This document shows positions 14,901 to 27,500 of a stretch of DNA of 64,000 nucleotides, piece after piece. The notes beneath the pieces were generated by a model. It did not search any database, was not told the origin of the DNA, and saw nothing but the letters and a program-made list of their open reading frames with translations. Position 1 is the first letter of the stretch; each line of letters begins with the position of its first letter. The position numbers and the translations under genes were made by a program. The stretch comes from Nomia melanderi (Eukaryota; Arthropoda; Insecta; Hymenoptera; Halictidae): positions 9,181,501 to 9,245,500 of the forward strand of contig NC_135007.1 of the NCBI RefSeq assembly GCF_051020985.1. Direction: 5' to 3'.

Positions 14901-17900
14901 TGCACCGAATCAGCTAACGGTCGTTAATACTTATAAATGCATCGATAACGGACAAGTACATCGAACGCGATGCTAATTAGAAGTCGAGGAACGGGTTCGG
15001 CCGATGAGTTTCAACGAAAATCTCCCGTTTGCTCGGCCCACGAAACGCGCCGTGTGGCAACGGTTCGCACCATCTGTGTGCCGATAAAATCTGCACCTGT
15101 TGTACGGACACTCTCCTCTGACGTTGTTGCGCTTATTAGATCGGCAATCGCGCTCATTATACCTCGCCACTCACCCCGTTATGTTTTACCGAGCTTCGCG
15201 GAAGCTACACGCGGAATTTCCATCATTCACGGGCTAGTCCAGCTTTTCGTTAGAATTATAGCCCGCGTTCGTTATGCGTTACCATGGACATTCCTCTTAT
15301 TTGAACTTTCAGTGATCAAAACGGTTCAAAGCACTGAGGCGGTTACAGTCGAGATCTTTACCCTTTGATCAAAGCCAAAATGCTCGTATGACTACAACGG
15401 TCACGATGTATGATATACTATCATACATTAGACAACTTTTAATTATTGAGAATACGTGACTGGAATTAATTATTTATTTCTTATTTTGTATTAATATTCA
15501 CGAGGAATTAGTGGATATATAACATTCAATATATAATGACGTAGATATATAAAACATATTAAATGAATCTAATACTTTATAAAATGTCGTCTTGAGTAAT
15601 TTTACAAATGTGATATACTGTTGAATGTATTTGTAAATTCTGCGGTAGAATCTTTGGAATCTGACGATGCTTCTACTTTTTCCGAATGAAACACTTTATA
15701 ATGAAAACAAACGCAAAGAATTTAACGCTTCGATACAGTCTGAAATTTTATAAATATTTATAGACAGTGCAATGATTATTTCTGGAAAAGTTACGTTTAA
15801 TCATTCATGTATTCATAACTTGATGGTGGGATTAACGAAGCTCCAATGGGCAGAACGTTCCATCGTGATACCCCGGTAGAACAACGATTTAGGATCCTCG
15901 GTATCCAACCACCCCAGAGTCTAACCCTGATAAGGATCGTTGCTAATTGTTGCGAATTGGCGAAGGTGGCGAACGAACCAGGGAGATTGGGCAACAGGTG
16001 TCATCTGATTGATCGCCGTAGCTCGCACCCCCACGATTACCTAGCCCGCAAACACATCCACGACAGAAACGAAGGACTTAACGTCGATCCGTTACGCGCC
16101 GGCTCGTCGCGATGAGAAATCACTCGCCCATTCTACGTACGTAAAATTCATCGAAGAGTTACCACCGAGACCACTAAATCCCGAAAAACGGGGTGGTACA
16201 CGCTGCAGTTGAAAAATTTCTGGTCGCCGATTTCCATTAACCTGTCACGCAGAGAAAAACGGATTGTCTCGTCAATAGGGTTGACTACAATTTCCATTAA
16301 TTCTTCATTTGCCTGTTAATTTAATCGATTCTCCAATCGTGCGACTAGAAACACGTAATTCATTTCTGTAATTCAGTATCTTTACACTCCAACAGAATTT
16401 CATTCAAGAATACCCAACAATGTATGAAAAATGATAAAAGCGGAGTTATTTATATCTATTCACACTAATGGATTTTAGAAGATCCGTCGTGAACTTCCAA
16501 ACATCCTCTCAAACCTTATTCATCTAACGAACTTCCATTCACAAAATCATTCCTACACGTAATTAAATATTACACTGTATACATGTGTAGGTCCGGAATA
16601 ATATACAGAAATATAGAAAACTCTAACAAATAACTACGCCTATTAATAACAAAACAAATAATGTCTAAATATAAGGAACTACATACTAGCGACATACTAA
16701 AACACCACACAACATACTGCCACGAAGTCAAACGCACGACTCCCTCTTCCCAGACTCTCTTTCCGACATTCGCACTCAAAATCATTCTCACCCCTACAAT
16801 CATTCTCACTCGCACTTTCCACGAACCCTCAAACACAGCCCTTCACACCTGAACTGGAAACCTTGTGACGTTTAGTCCACTTTCCCTCGACCGTGAGGCT
16901 TTCCTCTTTTATCGTCCTTCGCTCGTACTCATTCCCGCATTCACGCTTCTTAAAAATATCTTAAAATCCTAAGTACTATAATATTCATCTTCATTCCGTG
17001 ATCACAATCATCCTTCGACTCGCTCACTCTCCTCAAAGAGAGTTTTACGCGTTGGTAGCGGTACCCGAGAACTTCCGAACGTGCTCGTAGGGCGTAGCCG
17101 GCGGTCATCGTCGCCTCTCGGCGCTCAGTGCCGGCATCTTCCGCGTCGCGTAGTATGTAGTAACTCGCACGCGGCGAGATTAACAACGCCACTGTGAATA
17201 TTCGCCGGGATAATTGATACCAACGTCGGCCCGGCTGACCATTGAAACCACACGCACAATATATCACGGATAATAAGCAGTCGGTGCGCGGCCGGATGGC
17301 GGCTTAAAGGAGCGACGGAGACAGAGGGGGATGGGCGCGGAACTTCGTTATAGCCGGCCGATGTCCGCGGACTCCTCGATGCGATTATGATATGCGACCG
17401 TTCCGCAGAGTCACGCGGCTATTCTATATCGAAGGCGGACGCACACCGGCCGGCTTCGCCGTAACAATGGCGAACGACACACGCTCCTACCGTACACACG
17501 CACGAGCGAGTACATCCCAAGAGTGCTGATGCGTGCTCGAGTTCGCGTCTTGAGTGCCGCGGAACCCGGTAACCGGCGTTGCCCGCGCAGAATGATCGTG
17601 CGCGAACTGACCCGCGTAATCTTAATTAATCATCCAGGCCCCCTGACTCGGGATCGGTATTTGATAACTTCCAGTCATCCTTGGGAAAGTCGGAAGAGGT
17701 TGGGAATTGACTTTGAGACTGGAAGGTTTTTGCGTTGAACATTCTACGAGAGAAGTTCTTTTTCAATGACAACTCAGAAGATTTTATTGTGGAAGATTTT
17801 TTCACAACTTTCGTGCATTAGGTAGAATCCAAGGAAGTTATCGGTGTTCTAGGATGTTTCTTTTCGTTTGCCGAGCGCCACATTAATTCATGTTATCGAG

Positions 17901-20900
17901 ACCTTTACAATGTCGAGGTTATACGTCCAAGTAGAATGTGTACACTAATAAATTTAAATTTATGTAAGAATACATTATAGTGGAGACCACTTAATGCTGG
18001 ACCTCAGGCAGTTAATGTTCTTAAGATGCGTTCATTGCCAAACGAGTGTTGTTGCTGATTTCGATGGAATTAGCATAACCAGCGCATCAGTTTTCTGATG
18101 CACCTGTGTTATTTATAACGGAAACTTATAATTTGAGAACATTTTTATGGTATCCTTCGCGTTATTATCGTATACGTGATATAACGAATTAAGGAGTTGC
18201 CCTGTAAGATTTCCTCTTGCACACGATACAATGCATCCACAGTGATCGATCTTCATTTGATCAACTTTCTACGGCCGATTCAATTGTCCGTAGGATCGTG
18301 AGGAACAAAGCGGCGGAGAAGGCGAAACACGCGCATCAGCAACAGCAGGCGCAGCAGCAGCAAGGTCAGCAACAAGGTCAGCCAGGATCAGGTGGTTCCG
18401 TGTCGGTGATAGCCCATGCACCTGCAACTGCGACGGGTCATCCGGCTGCAACCGCTCCCAACGCTTACAGCATCAGCGGCATCCTGGGAATCCCGGCTCA
18501 CCATCAGGATCCCAACGGCAACAGCATCAAGAGAAAACGCACCGAAGACGGTGAGTCATTGAATTCTTCGTGTCGATGATCCCTCGACCCCCGTGATATA
18601 GGGCTCCTCTGCGGATCACAGACGACGACTCCCGCGATCGGAGAATCACCGGATTGTTCGTATCGCTCGAAAACGTGTTTACGCTCGAAAACGGGGGACA
18701 CACGGAGAAGAGAAAAAAAAAGAAGGAACTGCTCCGTGGCGCTTATATAAACCGGAGATCGGATCGCAACGTATCGCGGCTACATTTCACTTACAATAGT
18801 TAGGCGGCGTTATATAAAGCGAGGCAAGAAACAAGATATCACTTGTTGGATCGGCTCGGTCACAGCCGAGTAAATCGGCACGAGTTTCGCCCGGGTTCGC
18901 GCGGCAGAGGATCAGGAACAATGGGGAAGTTGAACCGTTCCGTGGCGGAATCGCGTCTCCGACCGGTCGTCCCGTTGAATTTCTGAGATCTTATTGTCTC
19001 GGGATTTTCGTCTTATTTAACACGGGACAAAGGGCCCGGTAGACGATTATCTTACCCCGGGTGAAAGATCCGACGATCAATTGCGAACAACGGTGTTGCT
19101 CGAACGCAGTTTCAACCGGTGGTTGGCTTATCGGAGCGTTATTACGGGCAGGGTAAACAGTTTCTAATCTGATTCAAAGGAGAACTTATCTGGCCGATCA
19201 TCTTGTTTGCCAGCAATCGAGCCAACGAGTCCGCAGTGTCGCGGCGATTCGGCCAAGATTAGCCGCACACGCGGCAAGGTTATCAGTCAAATGTCGCACG
19301 GCACGTGCCGCGATTCATTCTGCTGTCATTGCGTGAATAACGCGGCCCGAAATATTCCCGACACGTGCCGCATACACGTGACCGAAGCAGCCTCGAACGA
19401 GCGAGTAGCTTCGGAGCTACGTCTCCTACGCCGAACCTGCGCCAATTGGCTATTAATTCCTCGAGGTGCGAATGGGTCAGCAACGAAGGGATCTCTTTTT
19501 TGTTCCAACCGAATCGAATTTCTCCGATCCCTCCACCTTTGTTCTTGGATCGTGATTCCCTGACCCATAACTAGTCAGTACTTCGTAACCTATTCTTTCA
19601 CACAAGTTCCAGACAATTGAAGAGAATTAGTTGGAATTAAACATAAAGTTTGGTGTGTTGATTTTATAACTATATGATTAGTTATCCTTTTGAGAAAAGT
19701 CAATATATTAGCGAATCCTTATGGTTGGCTGCTTACATAGAACTTTTCCATAAAAATATTTTGAACATTTTAAAAACTCCTCATTCATAAAGCCTCGAAT
19801 ATAATTTCTTCATAGTCGGATTCAACGTAGAGTTACAACGTGCTTCTGATTTGCCTGTATCAAGCACCAACCCCACCTCCTGATTAGAAGGGTAGTTTCG
19901 TAAATAACTCGGATTAGCAATTCTTGTTCTATTTTCGCACAAAAGATTCCTCCTCAATGAGTTGCGGAATGCTCGATTCTTGGATTAATTCTGTTCAAGG
20001 GCACTTTTAACCCCTTCATCCGTCTGCACCCTTCGTGGTATGTAGTATAAGTGCGTTACATAGGGAAAAAAAGGAGCGGAATATCGATCCGCTGGATATG
20101 TCCTGTGGTTTTCTACGATTCGCGACGGGGTTTTTCCTTTTTCTGAAATTTTTGTTCGGTCCGGCTACAATATATTACACGTCCACCGCAGGCCAGAGTC
20201 ATCGGCTCGCTCGTTGAAATTCCAGCCGGTTAAAAGGTGCTCGCCGGATACATCGATGATCTCCCAGGAGGACAGGGAGACTAATGTGTCGTTGGGTCGG
20301 GATAGGAGCCGCTGTGGTCTGTGAAGTTTATAATCTAATACGCGTACCCTCCGCGGCCGCAAAACACTGAATGCTCTCGCCGCGAACGCGACCACTTTTG
20401 CGACCGCATATCGCCGCTCTCATAATCCGATTATATCGAATTACTCGTGTACCATCGGCACCGCTCTACTCGCCACGTACGAATCGATACACCTCTCGAC
20501 ACGAAACGCGTCCATGGGACTCTTTGATCGAGGACACGCGAACGATCCGGGGAGCTATAAGCGCTCCGCGGAATCGTCGCTTTTTTCCGAAATTCATAGG
20601 AATCCGGACCACTGTTGGAACGACGCAAAACTGTTAATAGGTGGAGCTTCATATTTATATTGTCTTTAAGTTTAATCTTATTGCTTCAGCCTCGGGAAAC
20701 TTCAGTTGTGATTGATATAAATGGTAAGCTGTTCGGGATAATACCTTGGTTCTTCGTTTTTATGTGAAATCATTTGAGAATCCGAGGAATTTGTGCTTGA
20801 AATCACTTCAATTTTGAATTACAGATGTGTTCCTTTTTCTTTATTGTGAAATTTATAATCGAAGTGATTTGCAAGATTTTAAAAAAGAATATACTTTCAG

Positions 20901-23900
20901 TATGTTATTTGATAGTTAAACGCATGTAGTCGAATGTTTTGCGTTGAGTAATCCATTGCTTCCGGGAAAGAAAGTTCTATGTTTGTGTCGTCCAGCTACA
21001 GAATATTAGATATGAATTCGTTAAGAAACATCTTAAAAAATCACTGACCATCCCCGATGTCGATGCGTTTCGGAAAGTACTCAAGACATCCTAGAATCGA
21101 AGAATCCCCGGGGCTTATTACGAATTTACGAACAACCTCTCGAGGGAAGCATTGCAATCTATCGGGGCTGTTTGTTGTCGCGTTACATCTGCGCGCTTTT
21201 GCCCCTATGCGGAATCCAAAAGGCCGACGTGTCCCACCCTATATTCGTGCACGGTAGGGGACGCAACACCGGGACCAGATTCACCCCAGAGTCCATTATT
21301 ACCCGTGTATTGTATTGCTTAACATTGACTCAATTGCTTTCGAATAACGCGGACGCTCGGTAGCCGGCGCGCGTGTACGCTTTTGCCCTCGCGGGGCATC
21401 AATCGAATTATTCGATTTACTGCTCTTTTCGTGGGGAGAAACGCTGACCTTCCTTCCGCCATAACTCAACCTCTGTCAAATCTGTCAAGGACCAGTGACT
21501 GTTGTATCGCAGAAACTACAAGAATTTGCATTAGACAGCACAACGCGCTCAAAGCATGCCGAATTTATAGACCTCTCCGCGATTCCGCCCCAATCGATTT
21601 CTCTCATAACGTTCCCTCATCGTCTCTTCCACTCGAGCCAATCCATTTCCATTGACCTATTATGTACCTACTCCCTCGTAACACAGATTTTTCATAGTAT
21701 CCGACAAAATAAACGATCGAAAAATTCCACTTAAAGTCCGCTCGAATTAATCAACCCTACCTGCACCGGCAACCAATTCCAATTCTTACCTATTAAACGA
21801 ATTCCCGAACGCGTCCTAAACTCTAATGAAATCTGCGCCGGCCGCCGTTACACGAGAACCAGCGCCCGGCGAGGTTAGCTACCAGAGAGCACGATTAACT
21901 CGGCCGATCGAATCGTAAAATTCAAGCAAGTTCATGGAAGCCAACGGGTACCGGTGTGCCGTGTTTGAAACGGGCGGCGGCGGCGGAGGGATGAAGGTGA
22001 GGGTGGCGGCAGCCGGGGGGGTTTATAGCGGTCCAGGAACAAACCCTGCCGGTCGAATGGTCGGGACCGTCGACCGGCCGGACAATCACAACTGGACAGG
22101 GAGGTTTAACGAGCCCTATGCTAGGTACTCCACCCATCTACCCTCGGATGGTCATTTAATTATTCGAGATACCCGAACGTTGGGCCATCTACCCCCACCC
22201 CGAACGTTCGTCCGTTTCTCCCTCCTGCCACCCTTCTCTCGGCTGGAAACGTTGGTCAGTTTCATCCTTCCCCGGTCCGACCACCCCCGCGGCCGGCCAC
22301 TAAAAGGGTATAGCGGTGACCGTCCTTCCAACCCCCTCGCCTCGCGTTCTCTGACAACCCCTACTACCCGGCCGAACGTACCGACACTCGTCCCACGTGC
22401 TTGTTTCTATATTAAACCGCTGGGATGGCCGGGAGATAATAAAGACATATAATGGAATCGAAATTGTTTCTCTATCTATCAATGCCATACACACCGTCTA
22501 CGGCCGCGGCGTACCGCCCGCAACCCGGTTCAACCCGTCCGCCCCGACAGATTCAATTTAGGTTTCGTCCGGCCACGTTTAATTTGTGTCTTGATTCGTG
22601 GGTAACACGCGGCCATAGACGGCCACGTATGCCCCACCGGCGCAGATAGCGACGATCGCGCTGGGAGATGCTCCGCCGACCGCTCGTTCCTTTCCGTTCA
22701 CCCCCCACCCCCGTGTCGTCGATTATCCTTTGCCACGATACTTCTCGTACACGGGTGTTCGGTTTGATTACGCGGCACCCCGGCGGGAGGGTAACGGGTC
22801 GCTTTCGTTGTATCGCGGAGGCTGAAGATCCTACTACACAGTGGTAATATGATTGCAGACGACAACCGAGACCTGAATGATCATCCCGAGGACGACCTGA
22901 AGAGGCAGAGGAGCAACTACAATGGCGACCAATTGTACTCGAATGTGAGTATCCGAGAATGCGGTAATTGGGAACGCATGCTGCCGGTACTTTGTTTCTT
23001 TGCGGACTGTATACCACTTTGGTTACCAAAGACTCAATGAAATATATAAATCTGTCTTGCTTATTTTACTATAGACTTGAATTGAGAAGAAAAATCTAGT
23101 TATTCCAGTGGTAGATTGAACATTTGTAGCCAGTTTATTTAAACGACTAGCCATATGAGACTAACATTTTGCAACTATCGCCGCCTAGCACTAGAATTTG
23201 AGTCTAGTCGCATTGAGATCTGAAAGAACGGATCACAATTGCCATGTATCCAATTTAAAACCAACAAGATGAACAATCTACCAAGGTACCGTACAACACC
23301 TAAATCTAGCATAATATTCAACGAATCTCCCTGAAAAAAGACAAGACTAATCGAAGAAAAATTCGTGAAAGCCAGTAGCTAAGTCAATCATAGCCGTTCC
23401 CCGTGAACAAGTAGCCCGTTCTCCGGGCACTCGAACTTTGCCTCAAGCATCCGCCTTCTGTTACAGCTGTGGTCGAGTAAATGGAGCATCAAGGACGAGC
23501 ACAAACTCCTGAGCGAGCTAGGCGGCGGAGGCGGTGGTGCGACCGCGGGCACGAACGGCGCTGGGACCGGTGGAGGCGGCGGCGGCGGTGGTGGCGGCGG
23601 TGGTGGCGGCGGAGGTGGCGGAGGTGGCGGCGGCGGAGGTTACTACGAACACGGAGGATTCCCCGGGAACGCGATTGCCACCTCCGCCGAGCTGTACGAC
23701 TCCCTGGGCACCATCAGCACGATGACGCAGGCGCAAACGCCCCATCTCTACACCCCGCCCATAGGGGGCACCATAGGTGAGCGGCCGATCCCTCTCTATC
23801 TCTCTGTTTCTACTCTCTCTCTTTTCGACCCTCCTGCACCCTCCTTTCTGTCAACCCCTCCTATCGCACAGAAATCCCCGGACAGTGTGTGCACCACAAC

Positions 23901-24562
23901 CTCTTGTATATAATGCCCCGTGTACCAAGGCTCCTTTCGCGTCGACCCACCAAACCACCATCGTCTGTCTCTATCCTTCTAGCCCCCACCAATGACCCAC
24001 ACACCACCACCACCACCACCAACACCACCACCCCTTTCTCACCGTTCTCTAATTCCTTCTCCCCGCCGTTTTCTCCACCTCTTCTCTCATCCGTCCCTCC
24101 ACCCTGTACGCTTATTATTGCGGCTTACGTCTTGCTTTGCATACCCATATCGGCTAAATACATGGCTTTAATAATGCATGAGCTGTGCTGAGCAGCGACA
24201 ACGGTGCCAGAAGAGGTGGCGGAACACACCACTCCGCCTGGTGGTAGTCTCTCGGTCTTTTCAGCTTCGGGAGTGTATGTCTCTTACCTCGCGGTCTCTC
24301 CACCCCCTACCACCCACTTACCCCACTATACAGCCCGTCTTTCGGTTCACTCGGACCACTTTCGCTTCAGACACCCGCAATCCCTGCGTAGACTGGCGGT
24401 TAGGGTATCCCTTTACTTTTCTGTTTCTTTTTTCTTCTCGTCTCTTCTTTAATCTTTGGTCTCTCATACTTGTTCTGTGAATTTCACGGTTTCTCAAACT
24501 TTCTTTGTTTTTCCACCCTTTATCTTTCTCTGTCTCTCTATTTCTCTGTATCTCTCTCTCTC

Positions 24563-24599
<37 letters not shown>

Positions 24600-27500
24600 G
24601 TCCGTTCTATCGTCTATCCTTGAGTCGTTTAACGGCGAAGCGATCAACGGCGGAACGTAGAAGGAAAGACGCAACTCACACCAGAAAGAGAGTATCGATG
24701 CGCGTACATGCACGGTCGCGTACGTAACCATACACACACGCAGCGGGGAACTTTCTCCGGCGCGCACGTGTTGCGAGCAACTCGCTCACGCCGCACCGCG
24801 AGTTCTTTTCGTTCGGTGCTTCCCGGAATGGACGAACCGAGGCGTGTAACGGCCGCTTCATCTCATGAAATTCAATCGGGATCTTCGGCTGGGATCGAAG
24901 AATTTTTGAAGGACGGCGCGGCCCGGGCCAAGTCGATTCCACGGCTTGCTGGCTCTCCCCGTTAATATGTACGAGCCGGGCCGTTCCGATGCCGAGATTC
25001 TTGATCGAGTTCGCGAGGGCCGAACACCCTGCTATAGAAGTTCGTGAAAGACCCAATAACAACAATCCCAATTCCCTCTGTCGACGAACAGAGTCGATAG
25101 AGGGTTTACGAGGAATTCGGTGAATCGTTCGGTGGATCGTTCGTAAGAAATTTCGCGTCGGTAGCTTGATAGAGGTTTCCATTGGTCGATGTTCCGCCTT
25201 GATCGCCAGCCAACGATACGAGAATCGCAATAACGGAGAAATGGGGATCCCTTAATAGCAGGTGGTACTTTGACGCCGCTCGCGCCACTGACGATGCAAG
25301 AACTAAAATTGAGCCAAACATTGGACGGGGCTAACATGTCTCCTTACCACACCAGCGGTGAGTTCGCCACCTCTTTAGTTTTCTTACGGTAGCAAGACCC
25401 GGTCACACTTGCGCCTTGTCGCCCGATACGATTCAATGCCTCGGATAACGTGAACATCCAAACTAATCCAGTTGCCGATCAGTGTGCACTGACCTACACA
25501 TGCATTCCGTGAAGCAAAAGATATGTGTACAAACCCGAACACCAAACAAAATCCACAAATCCAAAGAAGTTCAAGATCAGCAAAATATATTTCATAGTTC
25601 ATTCATATTCCTAATTTCATATACGAAAATTCAAAAATATAAAACAGAAACAGCTTCCATTTAGAATGTCACTTCCTAGCATCTCACGAAGAAATCAAAT
25701 GTGACAGATCCTCAAGAAAAGGAATTCTCATCCCAACTCCTACGGAAGACTAAAATAATCCGAGACACTATTGTGCCCGATATCCTCGCTTAGCTTCTCA
25801 CCACAAATCATTCGACATCCTTCGTCTCCGATCCTCCCTCAAACGTAATATTCCTCGGACGAACGTTACGAATCCGCAAACAAAAAGGGAAATCTTCCTC
25901 CTACGATTCTAGAAAGCCTAGAACATAATTGCCCCCATTATCCCTGTTGAAAGAATCGCATGTAGGTAATTACGGTCAGGTGAAGCAACTCTCCAAAGAA
26001 AAAGTCCGGCGTCGCGTGTCGTTGAGTTTCACCGACGGACAAATTCCATGTGCGACCGTTCACCCCTCCGCCATCCCCGTTCCACCGTTCCAACCACCAA
26101 ATCCTGAGAAAAATTTAATTAAGCTTTAGACGTAAGGCGCTGATCGTTAGCTAGTGCTTGACTCGAATGTCGTGTTGTGTTGTGCATGGCCATAGCAGAG
26201 AGCAGTACCGTCGCAGTGTCGTATGTGGGGGTGGGGGCCGGTGGGGGCGAGCAAAGTCCCCCGATTTCGTTGCAGAACGAGACAAACGCCACCCCCGCGG
26301 CCCCAAACACCCCCGGAGGCGATCCCGGACTGACGGTCTTGCAGCCGCCAGTTTCTCAGCCCCAGGTAGCGTCTGCGATACCACCGTACTCCACGATGCT
26401 CCCCAGTTTCGGACATTACGCCACCGGTGAGTACCGAACAGACACACACCCCCTGTATCATCTAAGTATCGCACAGCCGACCCTCGTACCACGGGGTAAG
26501 AGCAGCTTGTGACCTTCTGCGGGACCGTTCCACGCAAAGGGTAAGTCAGAGCCCTATCCGACGGCGCCTGACTTACCAGCTTCGCAGCTAGGCTGAGAGC
26601 CGTGTGTAGATAAACGCAAGCTGTTGCTTGCTGACGAGATCGTTTTCTTTTTTTTCAATTTTCATTTGTTCGGTGATAATCGTTTTGTGAAGTGTCGGAG
26701 ACATTGAAGAAGGTGGTTTGTAAGTTTGTATAGACGTAAAGAAGGTTTGAATTATTCTGCAGTTATTTAATTATCCTTTGGATTTCTATGAAATCTGTTG
26801 TATCATTGTAAGAAGTTATCGGTTATTACGAGAAAGATAAATTGAGTTGTTGATTTTGGGAAACTGTTAATGCTATCGGCACCTATGTAAATGAAGAAAA
26901 ATTGTAACTGTATGAGCCACCTTTATTCAACACCCCGTGTATCAAGCTCCTTGAGGTTCAATTGACAGAAAAAGACGAATCCATTGAATGCCGCAGTTAA
27001 GTTGCGATAAACTCGAGCCACACTTTCTAACTTCGTGACTGGTCGGAGATATCCGATTCTAACGTTCCTATTATTGCTATTTGTTTAGGTGGTGGTGACT
27101 ACGCGTACAGCGCGGCATACTCGCAATACTCGAGTGCGCCGTACAGCGGCTACGGTTATGGAGCAGCGACAAGCGGGTTGCTCAGTAAGTAAACAGTGAG
27201 TATGAGTGCCGATTAGATTAGGGTCAAGCGAAATGTCAAGTGTTAACTCATTGATAGGCCACGCGAGTCGAGTCGAGTCGAGTCGAGTCGAGTCGAATCG
27301 TACCGAACCGAACCGAACCGAACGAAACGGATCCGTGTCGATCGTTGACGCCGATAAGCGGCGGTCGGCCGTCAGATAACGAAACTTCCGATAGGATCGG
27401 ATCGAACTTTCTAAAACTGAAGAAACCCAGCCCGGTATTTCATTAGGTTTCGAGACAGCCGGGGATAAGATCGGCGCCGCAAAAAGCTCGCGGAATCGCG

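Larger units (their letters stand above)
23777..25261 (+). other. 1.5 kb intron of Pax2/5/8 with pyrimidine-rich repeats
   Basis: Starts gtgagc, ends ...atagcag. The first 820 bases are strongly pyrimidine-rich and include an ACC tract (24003-24032) and a TC tract (24550-24599). No gene recognised. Confidence 0.85.

Noticed and set aside
14970..15368. 132-codon open frame with ATG in the Pax intron
   Set aside because: No recognisable domain, signal or family pattern; position inside a long intron makes chance more likely.
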